Assembly (NCBI RefSeq): GCF_947487605.1
Contig: NZ_CANKXK010000005.1
Coordinates: 230,060 to 294,059 of the forward strand
Direction of reading: 5' to 3'
DNA from: an uncultured Algibacter sp.
GTDB lineage: Bacteria; Bacteroidota; Bacteroidia; Flavobacteriales; Flavobacteriaceae
DNA length: 64,000 nt
A program made the translations under genes and the position numbers. The notes beneath the pieces are model-generated. The model saw only the letters and a list, made by a program, of their open reading frames with translations. It searched no databases and had not been told where the DNA came from. Positions 18,288 through 25,828 of the stretch are shown one piece after another (the first letter of the stretch is position 1; the number at the start of each line of letters is the position of its first letter).

Positions 18288-19238
18288 ATGCGAAATATAA
18301 TACTATTATTAATCATTTCTTTTCAAGGGTATTCACAAAGTTTGACAGAACAGCAAATAGATTCAATTATTTCACCTATTCCTGATTTAATTAGTAATAA
18401 TTATGTAGATAAAGAGAAAGGAAAAAAAATTGCCTTTCAATTTCTAACTAATATTAATTCTAGAAAATATCATCAAATTAAACATCCAGACACTTTAGCT
18501 TTAGCCCTCACAAAGGATTTAAAAAAGATTAGTAGCGATGGACATATGTATGTTACTCTTTTAACCAAAAATGCAAAAAAAGCAACAGGTACAACAGATT
18601 GGGAAACAGAAGAGAAAGCACTTGAGATAAAGCTTAACTACGGTTTTACCGAAATTCAAATTTTAGATAACAATACTGGATATTTAAAGATAATAGAATT
18701 TATGCATCCCAAACGTTCTATGCAAACTGCTGTAGCTGCTATGAAGATTGTCGAAAACACAGATAATTTAATTATTGATATTCGAGATAATGGTGGAGGA
18801 TATCCAGGTATATTAGAGTATATAATGAATCATTACTTCGAAGGCCCGCCAACATTACTTTCTACAACTTATTTTTCGGACCCAAAAATGACACCCTATA
18901 CAAATTACACTTCTGATTTGATCTATGGAAAATTGAGAATTGGAAAACCATTGTATATTTTGATAAATGGCAATACAGGCTCTGCTTCAGAATATTTTGC
19001 ATATACTTTACAAGCTTTTGGAAAAGCTATACTTGTTGGAGAAAAATCAGCTGGTTCTGCACATAACAATGAGTACTTTTCATTGACAGATGATTTCAGA
19101 ATTTCTATTTCAACCGCTATGCCAATAAATGAAAAAACTAAAACAAATTGGGAACAAAAAGGCGTTATACCTGATGTACATGTTATAAGTGAAAATGCTA
19201 AGAAAAAAGCACTCGAAATTATTTTGAATGAAAAATAA
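18288..19238 (+). CDS. Secreted S41 family (C-terminal processing type) peptidase
   Basis: The product has a signal peptide starting MRNIILLLIISFQGYSQ, followed by the core of tail-specific/CtpA-type peptidases. The DIRDNGGG motif forms the oxyanion side, and the catalytic Ser is in TGSASEYFAYTLQ; the Lys normally found a few turns later is probably in VGEKSAG. No PDZ domain is visible before the core, as in the shorter S41 branch. An in-frame TTG at 18264 and ATG at 18270 exist, but the ATG at 18288 places the signal peptide first. 316 residues. Its biological substrate is unknown. Confidence 0.85.
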   Translation: MRNIILLLIISFQGYSQSLTEQQIDSIISPIPDLISNNYVDKEKGKKIAFQFLTNINSRKYHQIKHPDTLALALTKDLKKISSDGHMYVTLLTKNAKKATGTTDWETEEKALEIKLNYGFTEIQILDNNTGYLKIIEFMHPKRSMQTAVAAMKIVENTDNLIIDIRDNGGGYPGILEYIMNHYFEGPPTLLSTTYFSDPKMTPYTNYTSDLIYGKLRIGKPLYILINGNTGSASEYFAYTLQAFGKAILVGEKSAGSAHNNEYFSLTDDFRISISTAMPINEKTKTNWEQKGVIPDVHVISENAKKKALEIILNEK

Positions 19239-19324
19239 CCCTAAATTTAGCTAAATGCTAAACCCAAAAAGCACCTTTTAATCCCATACTATTCTTATAC
19301 AAAGCAAGAAACACAACATAAAAC

Positions 19325-20482
19325 CTACTTCATATATTTTCCCTTCTTACTCCCCTCATACATCACATATTTAACAAAACGTGCTTCTAACTTAGCGTTG
19401 AATAATTGTATTTTTCGAGAAGGTCTTAATCCTACATGCTTTAGTGCATCCAGATTAGAGGTAATAAACCAAGCATCGGTGCCTGGGTAGCTTTGTTTTA
19501 GGGTATCGCCTATGCTTTTGTAAAACTCTTGCATATCGATATTTAAACGCTCACCATACGGCGGGTTAAATACCATGTGTAGTTTATCTTCGCCTCCTTT
19601 TTGGGTTTTAAAGAAATCTTCGTGTTGCACATGTATAAAATCATCTAACTGTGCATGCTTTACATTTTCTTTTGCTTTGCTTACGGCACTCGGTGCTTTG
19701 TCGTATCCCGTAATTTTATAATGAAAATCGCGTGTTTTTTTAAGAAGTGATTCTTCAATTTTTTCAAATAAATCAACATCCCAATCATGCCAACGTTCGA
19801 AAGCAAATTCTTTACGCATCAAATTTGGTGGAATATTACAAGCGATCATCGCTGCTTCAATAAGCATGGTACCAGAGCCACACATAGGATCCATAAAATC
19901 GCATTGTCCATCCCAACCAGAAAGCATCACTAAACCTGCTGCCAACACTTCGTTTATGGGCGCAATGTTAGTTGCTGTTTTATAACCACGTTTATGTAAT
20001 GAATCTCCAGAAGAATCTAATGAAATAGTACATTGTCGCCTATCGATATGGACGTTTATTTTAAGGTCTGGAAATTTTAAATCGACGTTAGGACGCTGCC
20101 CTACAGTATCCCTAAACTTATCAACAATGGCATCTTTGGTTTTTTGAGCTATGTATAGAGAATGTGAGAACAAATCGGAATGGATAGTAGCATCAATAGC
20201 TAAACTTCCTGTAGGTTTCAGGTAATTTTCCCAATTCATATTGTAAATTTTATCATACAAATCTTTTTCGCTATTAACTCTAAAAGAATGAATGGGTTTT
20301 AATATTTTAATAGCGGTACGTAACCCCAAATTAGATTTATACATAAAGCCTTTATCCCCAGTAAAAGATACGTTACGCACACCTTTTTTTATATCTCGAG
20401 CACCTAATTGTAAAAGTTCGTTTTCTAATAAGTCTTCAAAGCCAAATAATGTTTTGGCTACCATCTTGAAATTTTCTTCCAT
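19325..20482 (-). CDS. THUMP-domain rRNA methyltransferase (RlmL-type)
   Basis: A 385-residue SAM-dependent RNA methyltransferase. An N-terminal ferredoxin-like/THUMP region (about 1-160, FGFEDLLENELLQLGARD) is followed by a Rossmann methyltransferase core with the GSGTMLIEAAMIACNIPP loop and the NPPYGERL catalytic motif of N2-guanine/N6-adenine methylases. In Proteobacteria the homologous domain is the N-terminal half of RlmL, which makes m2G2445 in 23S rRNA; the same modification is likely but not certain. The second, m7G-forming, domain of the fused enzyme is absent. Confidence 0.88.
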   Translation of the reverse strand: MEENFKMVAKTLFGFEDLLENELLQLGARDIKKGVRNVSFTGDKGFMYKSNLGLRTAIKILKPIHSFRVNSEKDLYDKIYNMNWENYLKPTGSLAIDATIHSDLFSHSLYIAQKTKDAIVDKFRDTVGQRPNVDLKFPDLKINVHIDRRQCTISLDSSGDSLHKRGYKTATNIAPINEVLAAGLVMLSGWDGQCDFMDPMCGSGTMLIEAAMIACNIPPNLMRKEFAFERWHDWDVDLFEKIEESLLKKTRDFHYKITGYDKAPSAVSKAKENVKHAQLDDFIHVQHEDFFKTQKGGEDKLHMVFNPPYGERLNIDMQEFYKSIGDTLKQSYPGTDAWFITSNLDALKHVGLRPSRKIQLFNAKLEARFVKYVMYEGSKKGKYMK

Positions 20483-20550
20483 TTTTTTCGTCTAATACCT
20501 TGCAAAAATAACGTAATTTTGCGGCAAACGTTAAAGTTTATTGACAATTA

Positions 20551-20714
20551 GGTTAGGGATTGTAGTGGCATCCTTTTTGTGCTTTCTAAAAGTTTTTGGT
20601 GGAAAAGAAAATCATAATGTATACGCCATACTTAATGAGATACTGAAACAAGTTTAGCACAAGAAAGATATAGCGAAAAGCCCGACCACGCCATAGCGTG
20701 GGAACCACCAAAAA
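20551..20714 (+). ncRNA. Candidate structured RNA element, possibly Flavo-1-like
   Basis: This 237-base gap contains long-range complementarity: GGTTAGGG (20551-20558) pairs with CCCGACC (20681-20687), enclosing ATCCTTTTTGTGC at 20570-20582 facing GCACAAGAAAGAT at 20657-20669. A 6-bp hairpin CCACGC-CATA-GCGTGG (20686-20701) follows. TTTTTGGTGG (20593-20602) and CCACCAAAAA (20705-20714) also match. The word GATTGTAGTGG near the 5' side and GATATAGCG...AAGCCCG on the 3' side agree with what I recall of the flavobacterial Flavo-1 RNA; that name is a guess from memory. Its position 5 bases before the methyltransferase gene allows a cis role. Confidence 0.45.
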
Positions 20715-20719
20715 AGTAT

Positions 20720-21451
20720 ATGAGCACAGACACCACAAAATGGTTTACTTCTTGGTTTGATACACCATTTTATCATATTTTATATAAAAATAGAAACGAT
20801 AGTGAAGCGCATGCATTTATGGATACGCTTACAACATACCTAAATATTCCTGAGGCTGGAACTATTTTAGATTTAGCTTGTGGTAAAGGAAGGCATGCAC
20901 GATATTTAAATAAAATTGGTTATGATGTTACGGGTGTAGATTTAAGCGAGAACAGTATTAAATTTGCTAAACAATTTGAAAATCACAGGTTGCACTTTGA
21001 AGTTCACAATATGTGCAAACCTTATAATAAGGAATTTGATGCCGTTTTTAATTTATTTACCAGCTTTGGATATTTTGATAATGATGAAGATAACTTAAAC
21101 ACAATTAAAGCAATAAAAGCTAATTTGAATGAATTTGGTTTTGGAGTTATCGATTTTATGAATAGTGAATTTATAATTGATAATTTAGTTTCCGAAGAAC
21201 TCAAAACAGTTGAAGGCATCAATTTTAATTTAAAACGCTATGTTGAAAATGGTTTTATAATTAAAGATATAAAATTTAAGGCGCTAGGTGAAGATTTTGC
21301 TTTTATTGAGCGTGTTAGAGCTTTTACTTTAAAAGATTTTGAATTGCTTTTTAAAAAAGCCGATGTACATTTGCTAGAAATTTTTGGTGATTACAAATTA
21401 CATAAGTTTGATGCCAAAACATCTGAACGTTTAGTAATGATTTTCAAATAG
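20720..21451 (+). CDS. Class I SAM-dependent methyltransferase
   Basis: A 243-residue single-domain methyltransferase. Motif I is ILDLACGKGRHARYL (about 43-57), followed by the acidic VTGVDLS motif; these resemble the small-molecule/UbiE-like group with Methyltransf_25 architecture. The acceptor substrate cannot be predicted. The ATG at 20720 follows closely the folded intergenic element at 20551-20714. Confidence 0.88.
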   Translation: MSTDTTKWFTSWFDTPFYHILYKNRNDSEAHAFMDTLTTYLNIPEAGTILDLACGKGRHARYLNKIGYDVTGVDLSENSIKFAKQFENHRLHFEVHNMCKPYNKEFDAVFNLFTSFGYFDNDEDNLNTIKAIKANLNEFGFGVIDFMNSEFIIDNLVSEELKTVEGINFNLKRYVENGFIIKDIKFKALGEDFAFIERVRAFTLKDFELLFKKADVHLLEIFGDYKLHKFDAKTSERLVMIFK

Positions 21452-21496
21452 ATAACTAATTAACTATTCTCACGGTTGTGAATACTATTTTTTTGA

Positions 21497-22171
21497 ATGA
21501 ATAAATACCTTTTTCCTATATACGCTGTTATTTTGGGGGTTGTTATTGCACAATTCTCTAAAAACAAAAAAAATTGGAACACAAAACTCCTACTCTCTTT
21601 TAGTGGAGCATTTTTATTGGCTTTAACACTTTTTGAGTTATTACCCGAAGTTTACAATCATTTAGACACGAAACTAACAGGACTGTTTATTATGTGTGGT
21701 ATTTTGCTTCAAATTGTTTTAGAATTATTCTCTAAAGGCGCAGAACACGGACATGTGCACATACATAAAAATGAAAAAACATTTCCTTGGTTGTTATTTA
21801 TTAGTTTATGTATTCATAGTTTTTTGGAAGGTTTTCCAATTCATGAACATAACGATATGGTTTATGGTGTCTTAGTACACAAGATTCCTATTGCTACCAT
21901 TGTGAGTTTATTTTTGTTTCAATCTAAATTTAGTATCACTAAAATTATTGGCTTCTTAGTGGTATTTGGCTCAATGACCCCTCTTGGAACTTATATTTCG
22001 AATACAGTAGACTTAAGTGCCCAATTAGCCCATAGTATTAATGCGATTGTTATTGGTATTTTTTTTCATATTTCTACCACTATTTTGTTTGAGAGTGGCG
22101 AAGGTCATAAATTCAATCTATCGAAGTTTATCTCAATTATTTTAGGAGTTGGAATTGCTTACTTTATATAA
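21497..22171 (+). CDS. ZIP family metal transporter
   Basis: A 224-residue inner-membrane protein with about eight hydrophobic segments. Metal-binding residues of ZIP transporters are visible: a histidine-rich loop HGHVHIHK in the middle, then IHSFLEGFPIHEHND on TM4 and LVHKIPIATI on TM5. It most likely imports divalent cations such as Zn2+ or Fe2+; the specificity is inferred from the family. It begins 45 bases after the preceding methyltransferase gene. Confidence 0.88.
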   Translation: MNKYLFPIYAVILGVVIAQFSKNKKNWNTKLLLSFSGAFLLALTLFELLPEVYNHLDTKLTGLFIMCGILLQIVLELFSKGAEHGHVHIHKNEKTFPWLLFISLCIHSFLEGFPIHEHNDMVYGVLVHKIPIATIVSLFLFQSKFSITKIIGFLVVFGSMTPLGTYISNTVDLSAQLAHSINAIVIGIFFHISTTILFESGEGHKFNLSKFISIILGVGIAYFI

Positions 22172-22177
22172 TTTATT

Positions 22178-22250
22178 CTTCCTGCGAGGGAGGAATTCTA
22201 TTAAAACAAATGTTTTTTAAAATGGATTCCAGTCTTCACGGAAAAGACAA
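22178..22250. repeat. Intergenic inverted-repeat element
   Basis: The stretch begins with the hairpin TTCCT-gcgaggg-AGGAA and continues with GGAATTC paired six of seven bases to GGATTCC across an internal TTAAAACA/TGTTTTTTAA stem. The ending (GGATTCCAGTCTTCACGGAA) resembles a decayed version of a widespread bacterial repeat word. An ATG inside it (22210) opens a false N-terminal extension of the next gene. Confidence 0.5.
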
Positions 22251-22263
22251 AATGTTCAATTTT

Positions 22264-22692
22264 ATGTTTAGTAAAGAAGAATCACGCTTATTACGACAAG
22301 AGTTTTGGACTAGTTTTGGGAAGTCATTTCCTAAAAAATGGATTCTATATAATACTAAACTTAAAGGGTTAAATTTTAAATTTCATTTTGATAATAAAAA
22401 AGCCATGGTTGCTTTAGATCTAGAGGACAGCCTCGAACATCGTATTAAACATTGGGAAAAGCTTCTAGCCTTAAAATCTATTCTTTTAGAGGATTACCTA
22501 CCTGAAGCTATTTTTGATGAAAGCTATATTTTAGACAATAGTAAAGAACTATCGAGAATTTATGTTCCTCTTGCACAAAAAGTTTCTATTCATAATAAAG
22601 ACACATGGCGTGATGTTATGGAGTTTTTTAATAAAAATATGACTTTATTTGAAGCCTTTTTTGAAGAATACAAACATGTTATTGACGGTTGA
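22264..22692 (+). CDS. DUF4268 domain-containing protein
   Basis: A 142-residue cytoplasmic protein with the DUF4268 core: it begins MFSKEESRLLRQEFWTSFG and continues KKWILYNTKLKGLNFKF, both typical of that family, which is related to restriction-endonuclease-like folds but has no assigned function. The frame is open to 22210, but those extra residues come from the upstream repeat element; the ATG at 22264 begins the conserved region. Another ATG at 22252 is possible. The next gene is the AI-2E transporter. Confidence 0.8.
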   Translation: MFSKEESRLLRQEFWTSFGKSFPKKWILYNTKLKGLNFKFHFDNKKAMVALDLEDSLEHRIKHWEKLLALKSILLEDYLPEAIFDESYILDNSKELSRIYVPLAQKVSIHNKDTWRDVMEFFNKNMTLFEAFFEEYKHVIDG

Positions 22693-22758
22693 TTAATTTT
22701 TGAATTTGTTTTCAAATGAAACTTGAATTGACTAGATTTACTTGCAAAACCACAACAA

Positions 22759-23847
22759 TTGAATTCTAACACCATATCTAACGGTATTTTAAGAGCAGTT
22801 GCTATTATTTTAGGAGTTGCTTTAGTTCTATATTTTCTATATCAAATACAATCTGTTATAGGCTATATTGCTATAGCTGCTGTTATATCGTTAATTGGGA
22901 GACCTATTGTACTTTTTTTAGAGCGCCGATTAAAGTTTAAAAACACCATTGCCGTTATTGTAACTATGGTTTTATTGCTGGGTATTTTTATTGGTTTGGT
23001 TGGCTTATTTATTCCTTTAATTATTAAGCAAGGGCATAACCTTTCATTGCTTAATATTAATGAATTACAGCGTAATATAGAGAATTTATATAGTGAAATA
23101 ATCACCTATTTCGATTTACACCAAATAGATGTAGAACAATCTTTAAAGAAATCGGACTTACTATCTAAAATAGATTTTGGATTAATTCCTAATTTTTTAA
23201 ACTCTGTAGTTAGTGGTTTAGGTAGCTTTAGCATTGGCTTGTTCTCTGTTCTGTTTATTTCTTTTTTCTTTTTGAAAGACAGCAGACTATTTGAAAATGG
23301 TTTGCTCACTTTTATACCGGACAACAAAGAGTCTCGTTGGAAAAACTCATCTAATAAAATAAAGGATTTACTATCAAGGTATTTTGTTGGGTTAATTTTT
23401 CAAATTTTTATTCTTTTTATAATTTATACTATCGGGCTTTTAATTATTGGGGTTGAAAATGCTATTGTTATTGCTTTTTTGTGTGCACTTCTCAATTTAA
23501 TTCCCTATGTAGGGCCTTTAATTGGTGCGTTTTTAATGATTACCTTAACAATGACCAGCAACCTTGGACACTCTTTTAGTGATATTATTTTACCAAAAAC
23601 ATTTTGGGTATTTATAGTTTTCATCATTGGACAATTAGTAGATAATTTTGGTAGCCAACCCATCATATTTTCTAAAAGTGTCAAGTCGCATCCTCTTGAA
23701 ATATTCCTAGTTATTTTAATTACTGGTATTCTATTTGGCGTTATTGGATTAATAATTGCGGTACCTGCTTATACAGCAATAAAGGTGATTTTAAAGGAGT
23801 TCTTATCTGAAAATAAGATTGTGAAAAAACTCACCAAAGGCCTGTAA
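22759..23847 (+). CDS. AI-2E family transporter
   Basis: A 362-residue inner-membrane protein of the AI-2E (PerM/TqsA-like) family. Seven to eight hydrophobic segments are visible; a large periplasmic stretch (NINELQRNIENLYSEI) lies between the third and fourth, and the conserved NLIPYVGPLIGAF loop follows. These proteins export small molecules or ions, and only some act on autoinducer-2, so the substrate is open. The likely start is TTG at 22759 because NSNTISNGILRAVAIILG matches family N-termini. Short spacing (9 bases) to the next gene suggests co-transcription. Confidence 0.88.
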   Translation: MNSNTISNGILRAVAIILGVALVLYFLYQIQSVIGYIAIAAVISLIGRPIVLFLERRLKFKNTIAVIVTMVLLLGIFIGLVGLFIPLIIKQGHNLSLLNINELQRNIENLYSEIITYFDLHQIDVEQSLKKSDLLSKIDFGLIPNFLNSVVSGLGSFSIGLFSVLFISFFFLKDSRLFENGLLTFIPDNKESRWKNSSNKIKDLLSRYFVGLIFQIFILFIIYTIGLLIIGVENAIVIAFLCALLNLIPYVGPLIGAFLMITLTMTSNLGHSFSDIILPKTFWVFIVFIIGQLVDNFGSQPIIFSKSVKSHPLEIFLVILITGILFGVIGLIIAVPAYTAIKVILKEFLSENKIVKKLTKGL

Positions 23848-23856
23848 TTTTTAGTT

Positions 23857-25032
23857 TTGAATAAGTCTATTTTAAATATTGACATTCAAGAATTTATAAA
23901 TGTCAATTTAAATTCTAATATAAATACTTTACTACTAAAAGGAAGTGTATTTCCTGATGTTGACATTAAAGGTGTTGTTGAACAAATTGAAGCAAAAAAA
24001 CGCTGTCAAAAAAAGCTCCCCACTTGGTTTACTACCAAAAATATTTACTACCCAAACAAATTAAACATAGAACAAACGTCCTCTGAAATTTCAGCAAAAT
24101 ACAAATCGAGTTTAATAAGTGGTAACTCCATAATTGATTTAACAGGCGGATTTGGTGTGGACTGTTTTTATTTTTCAAAGTTGTTTAAAAAAGTAACCCA
24201 TTGCGAAATAAATGAGGAACTTTCTAAAATTACATCACACAATTACCAAAAGTTGAAAGTTAAAAATATTCAATCTATTTCTGTTGATGGGATTGAACAT
24301 ATTAAAGCAAACAAAATTCATTATGACTGGATTTATATAGATCCATCACGCAGGCATGAAGCCAAAGGAAAAGTTTTCTTTTTAAAGGACTGCTTACCTA
24401 ATGTTCCTGTGCATTTGAATATGCTTTTTAAATATTCAACAAACATACTCATCAAGACCTCTCCGTTATTAGATTTATCGATTGGTATTAATGAATTAAA
24501 ACACGTTAAAACCATTCACGTTGTTGCTGTTAACAACGAGGTAAAAGAATTACTTTGGGTTCTTGAAAAAAATTTTAATGGAAGCATTACTATTAAAACT
24601 GCTAATTTAAAAAATCAAGACTGCGAGTATTTTGATTTATACATTAACGAAGAAAAAACAACTAGTGCATCTTTTTCTGAACCACTCACCTATTTATACG
24701 AAGCAAATTCTGCAATATTAAAAGCAGGTGCATTTAATACAGTTTCTAATAAATTAAAAGTTTTCAAACTACATAAACATTCACATTTATATACAAGTAA
24801 TAACCCTATCGATTTTCCTGGAAGGGTTTTTAAAATTGAAAAAATTATTCCGTACAATAAAAAAGAATTTAAGAAACTTAGAATTACTCAAGCAAACATA
24901 ACTACACGAAATTTTACTGAGTCTGTACAAAGCATTAGAAAGAAATTTAATATTAAGGATGGTGGAGACACTTATTTGTTTTTTACCACCAATATTAAGA
25001 ATAATAGAATTGCAATTATTTGTACTAAGTAA
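23857..25032 (+). CDS. THUMP-like domain SAM-dependent methyltransferase
   Basis: A 391-residue methyltransferase of a Bacteroidota family (PG_1098-like). It has a methyltransferase core with motif I IIDLTGGFGVDCFYF and the DPSRRHEAKG motif, then a ferredoxin-like part and a THUMP-like C-terminal part with SVQSIRKKFNIKDGGDTYLFFT. The function is not firmly known; RNA modification is inferred from the fold. The start is TTG at 23857. A bidirectional hairpin at 25041-25070 ends it and the tRNA transcript coming from the other strand. Confidence 0.82.
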   Translation: MNKSILNIDIQEFINVNLNSNINTLLLKGSVFPDVDIKGVVEQIEAKKRCQKKLPTWFTTKNIYYPNKLNIEQTSSEISAKYKSSLISGNSIIDLTGGFGVDCFYFSKLFKKVTHCEINEELSKITSHNYQKLKVKNIQSISVDGIEHIKANKIHYDWIYIDPSRRHEAKGKVFFLKDCLPNVPVHLNMLFKYSTNILIKTSPLLDLSIGINELKHVKTIHVVAVNNEVKELLWVLEKNFNGSITIKTANLKNQDCEYFDLYINEEKTTSASFSEPLTYLYEANSAILKAGAFNTVSNKLKVFKLHKHSHLYTSNNPIDFPGRVFKIEKIIPYNKKEFKKLRITQANITTRNFTESVQSIRKKFNIKDGGDTYLFFTTNIKNNRIAIICTK

Positions 25033-25040
25033 CGCAAACA

Positions 25041-25070
25041 AAAAAGCCTCACTATTTCTAGTGAAGCTTT
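25041..25070. terminator. Bidirectional terminator between the methyltransferase and tRNA genes
   Basis: AAAGCCTCACTA (25043-25054) pairs with TAGTGAAGCTTT (25059-25070), 11 of 12 bases, with a 4-base loop and an A run on the left that becomes a T-tract on the minus strand. It suits both the plus-strand gene ending at 25032 and the tRNA transcript on the minus strand. Confidence 0.75.
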
Positions 25071-25073
25071 AAG

Positions 25074-25147
25074 TGAGCCCTGAAGGATTCGAACCTTCGA
25101 CCGCCTCCTTAGAAGGGAGGTGCTCTATCCAGCTGAGCTAAGAGCCC
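25074..25147 (-). tRNA. tRNA-Arg (anticodon TCT)
   Basis: The minus strand folds into a 74-nt cloverleaf. The acceptor stem is GGGCTCT with AGGGCTC (two G-U pairs), the anticodon stem CCTCC/GGAGG encloses loop CTTCTAA with TCT, and the T-loop TTCGAAT is standard. The discriminator is A; CCA is not encoded. It decodes AGA and perhaps AGG. It is the last gene of the minus-strand tRNA group at 25074-25729. Confidence 0.95.
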
Positions 25148-25176
25148 GTAGTTTTTATGTTTCTACGAAAACAGTG

Positions 25177-25251
25177 TCGGGGTGGCAGGATTCGAACCTG
25201 CGACCTCCGCGTCCCAAACGCGGCGCGATAACCGGGCTACGCTACACCCCG
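25177..25251 (-). tRNA. tRNA-Pro (anticodon TGG)
   Basis: A 75-nt cloverleaf on the minus strand. The acceptor is CGGGGTG with CACCCCG, the anticodon stem CCGCG/CGCGG encloses loop TTTGGGA with TGG, and the T-arm is CAGG-TTCGAAT-CCTG. CCA is not encoded; the discriminator is A. A decayed second copy lies at 25501-25620 on the same strand, and a broken GIY-YIG gene runs into the 5' end of this tRNA. Confidence 0.95.
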
Positions 25252-25491
25252 AAATGGTTATCTAAATATCTTTTCGCACCTCTTTTCTTAATTTTCTTTT
25301 CAAGAATTAGTGCTTCTCTTCTACTAAGAACTTCAATCTTTAAAATCAATTCCCATGGTAAACCATGTTTTGTTGATTTCACATAACCTAAATTAGGTTT
25401 TTCAAGCCTTTTATCAAAATATGCTGTTTTATCTACATAATATTTCGATAAGCTTTAACTAAAAAGAAAATATACAAACATAATAATGTTT
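25242..25491 (-). pseudogene. Broken GIY-YIG endonuclease gene running into tRNA-Pro
   Basis: Read on the minus strand, the first part gives HYYVCIFSF followed by a stop. A different frame then gives SKYYVDKTAYFDKRLEKP, then STKHGLPWELILKIE and ALILEKKIKKRGAKRYLD, ending NHFGV at a TAG at 25242-25244. This is the layout of small stand-alone GIY-YIG nucleases (YYVYI...YYVG...LPWEL...LEKKIKKRGAKR), split by a stop and a frame change and with YYVD in place of YYVG. The final three codons and stop use the 5' bases of tRNA-Pro. I infer an inactive remnant. Confidence 0.75.
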
Positions 25492-25500
25492 CTTTTTAGT

Positions 25501-25640
25501 TGTGGTGGTCACGCTTCAAGCGTGACGACCTCCGCGTCCCAAACGTGGCGCGATAATAACTCTTTCAGCAGCATCTTCGACTAGGCATAGACCTTTCACA
25601 CCTTATCGTGATAGACACCGAAATAGTTATCTTTTATCTT
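25501..25640 (-). pseudogene. Decayed tRNA-Pro copy with remains of a second GIY-YIG end
   Basis: Bases 25526-25556 match 25201-25231 of the intact tRNA-Pro at 30 of 31 positions (anticodon arm and neighbours). The T-arm is replaced by a hairpin CACGC..GCGTG (25510-25524) and the D-arm side carries about 55 unrelated bases. At 25614-25632 the bases ACACCGAAATAGTTATC resemble the acceptor/GIY-YIG junction at 25244-25262; on the minus strand they read DNYFGV. The stem mismatch A-C in the anticodon arm means it is not a working tRNA. No other gene is visible in 25252-25641. Confidence 0.7.
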
Positions 25641-25641
25641 G

Positions 25642-25729
25642 CGGAGAGACGGGGATTCGAACCCCGGGTACCCTTTTGGGGTACGACGATTTAGCAAACC
25701 GTTCCTTTCGGCCACTCAGGCACCTCTCC
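25642..25729 (-). tRNA. tRNA-Ser (anticodon GCT)
   Basis: An 88-nt class II tRNA on the minus strand. The acceptor is GGAGAGG with TCTCTCC, the anticodon loop TTGCTAA has GCT, the long variable arm GTACCCC..GGGTAC is present, and the T-arm is CGGGG-TTCGAAT-CCCCG. The discriminator is G and CCA is not encoded. It is the first gene of the minus-strand tRNA group. Confidence 0.95.
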
Positions 25730-25828
25730 TCTTATTTTGTATGAACTTAGCACTTAAAAATAAATGCGGATGCAAATGTAGCTTTTCATCTTAAAGAACA
25801 CAAGCATTTTTTTTGATTTTTTTTGATT

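Noticed and set aside
25120..25386. Open frame on the plus strand across the tRNA genes
   Set aside because: It reads through the tRNA-Pro gene in antisense and has no family pattern; the same bases form two certain tRNA cloverleaves and the GIY-YIG remnant.
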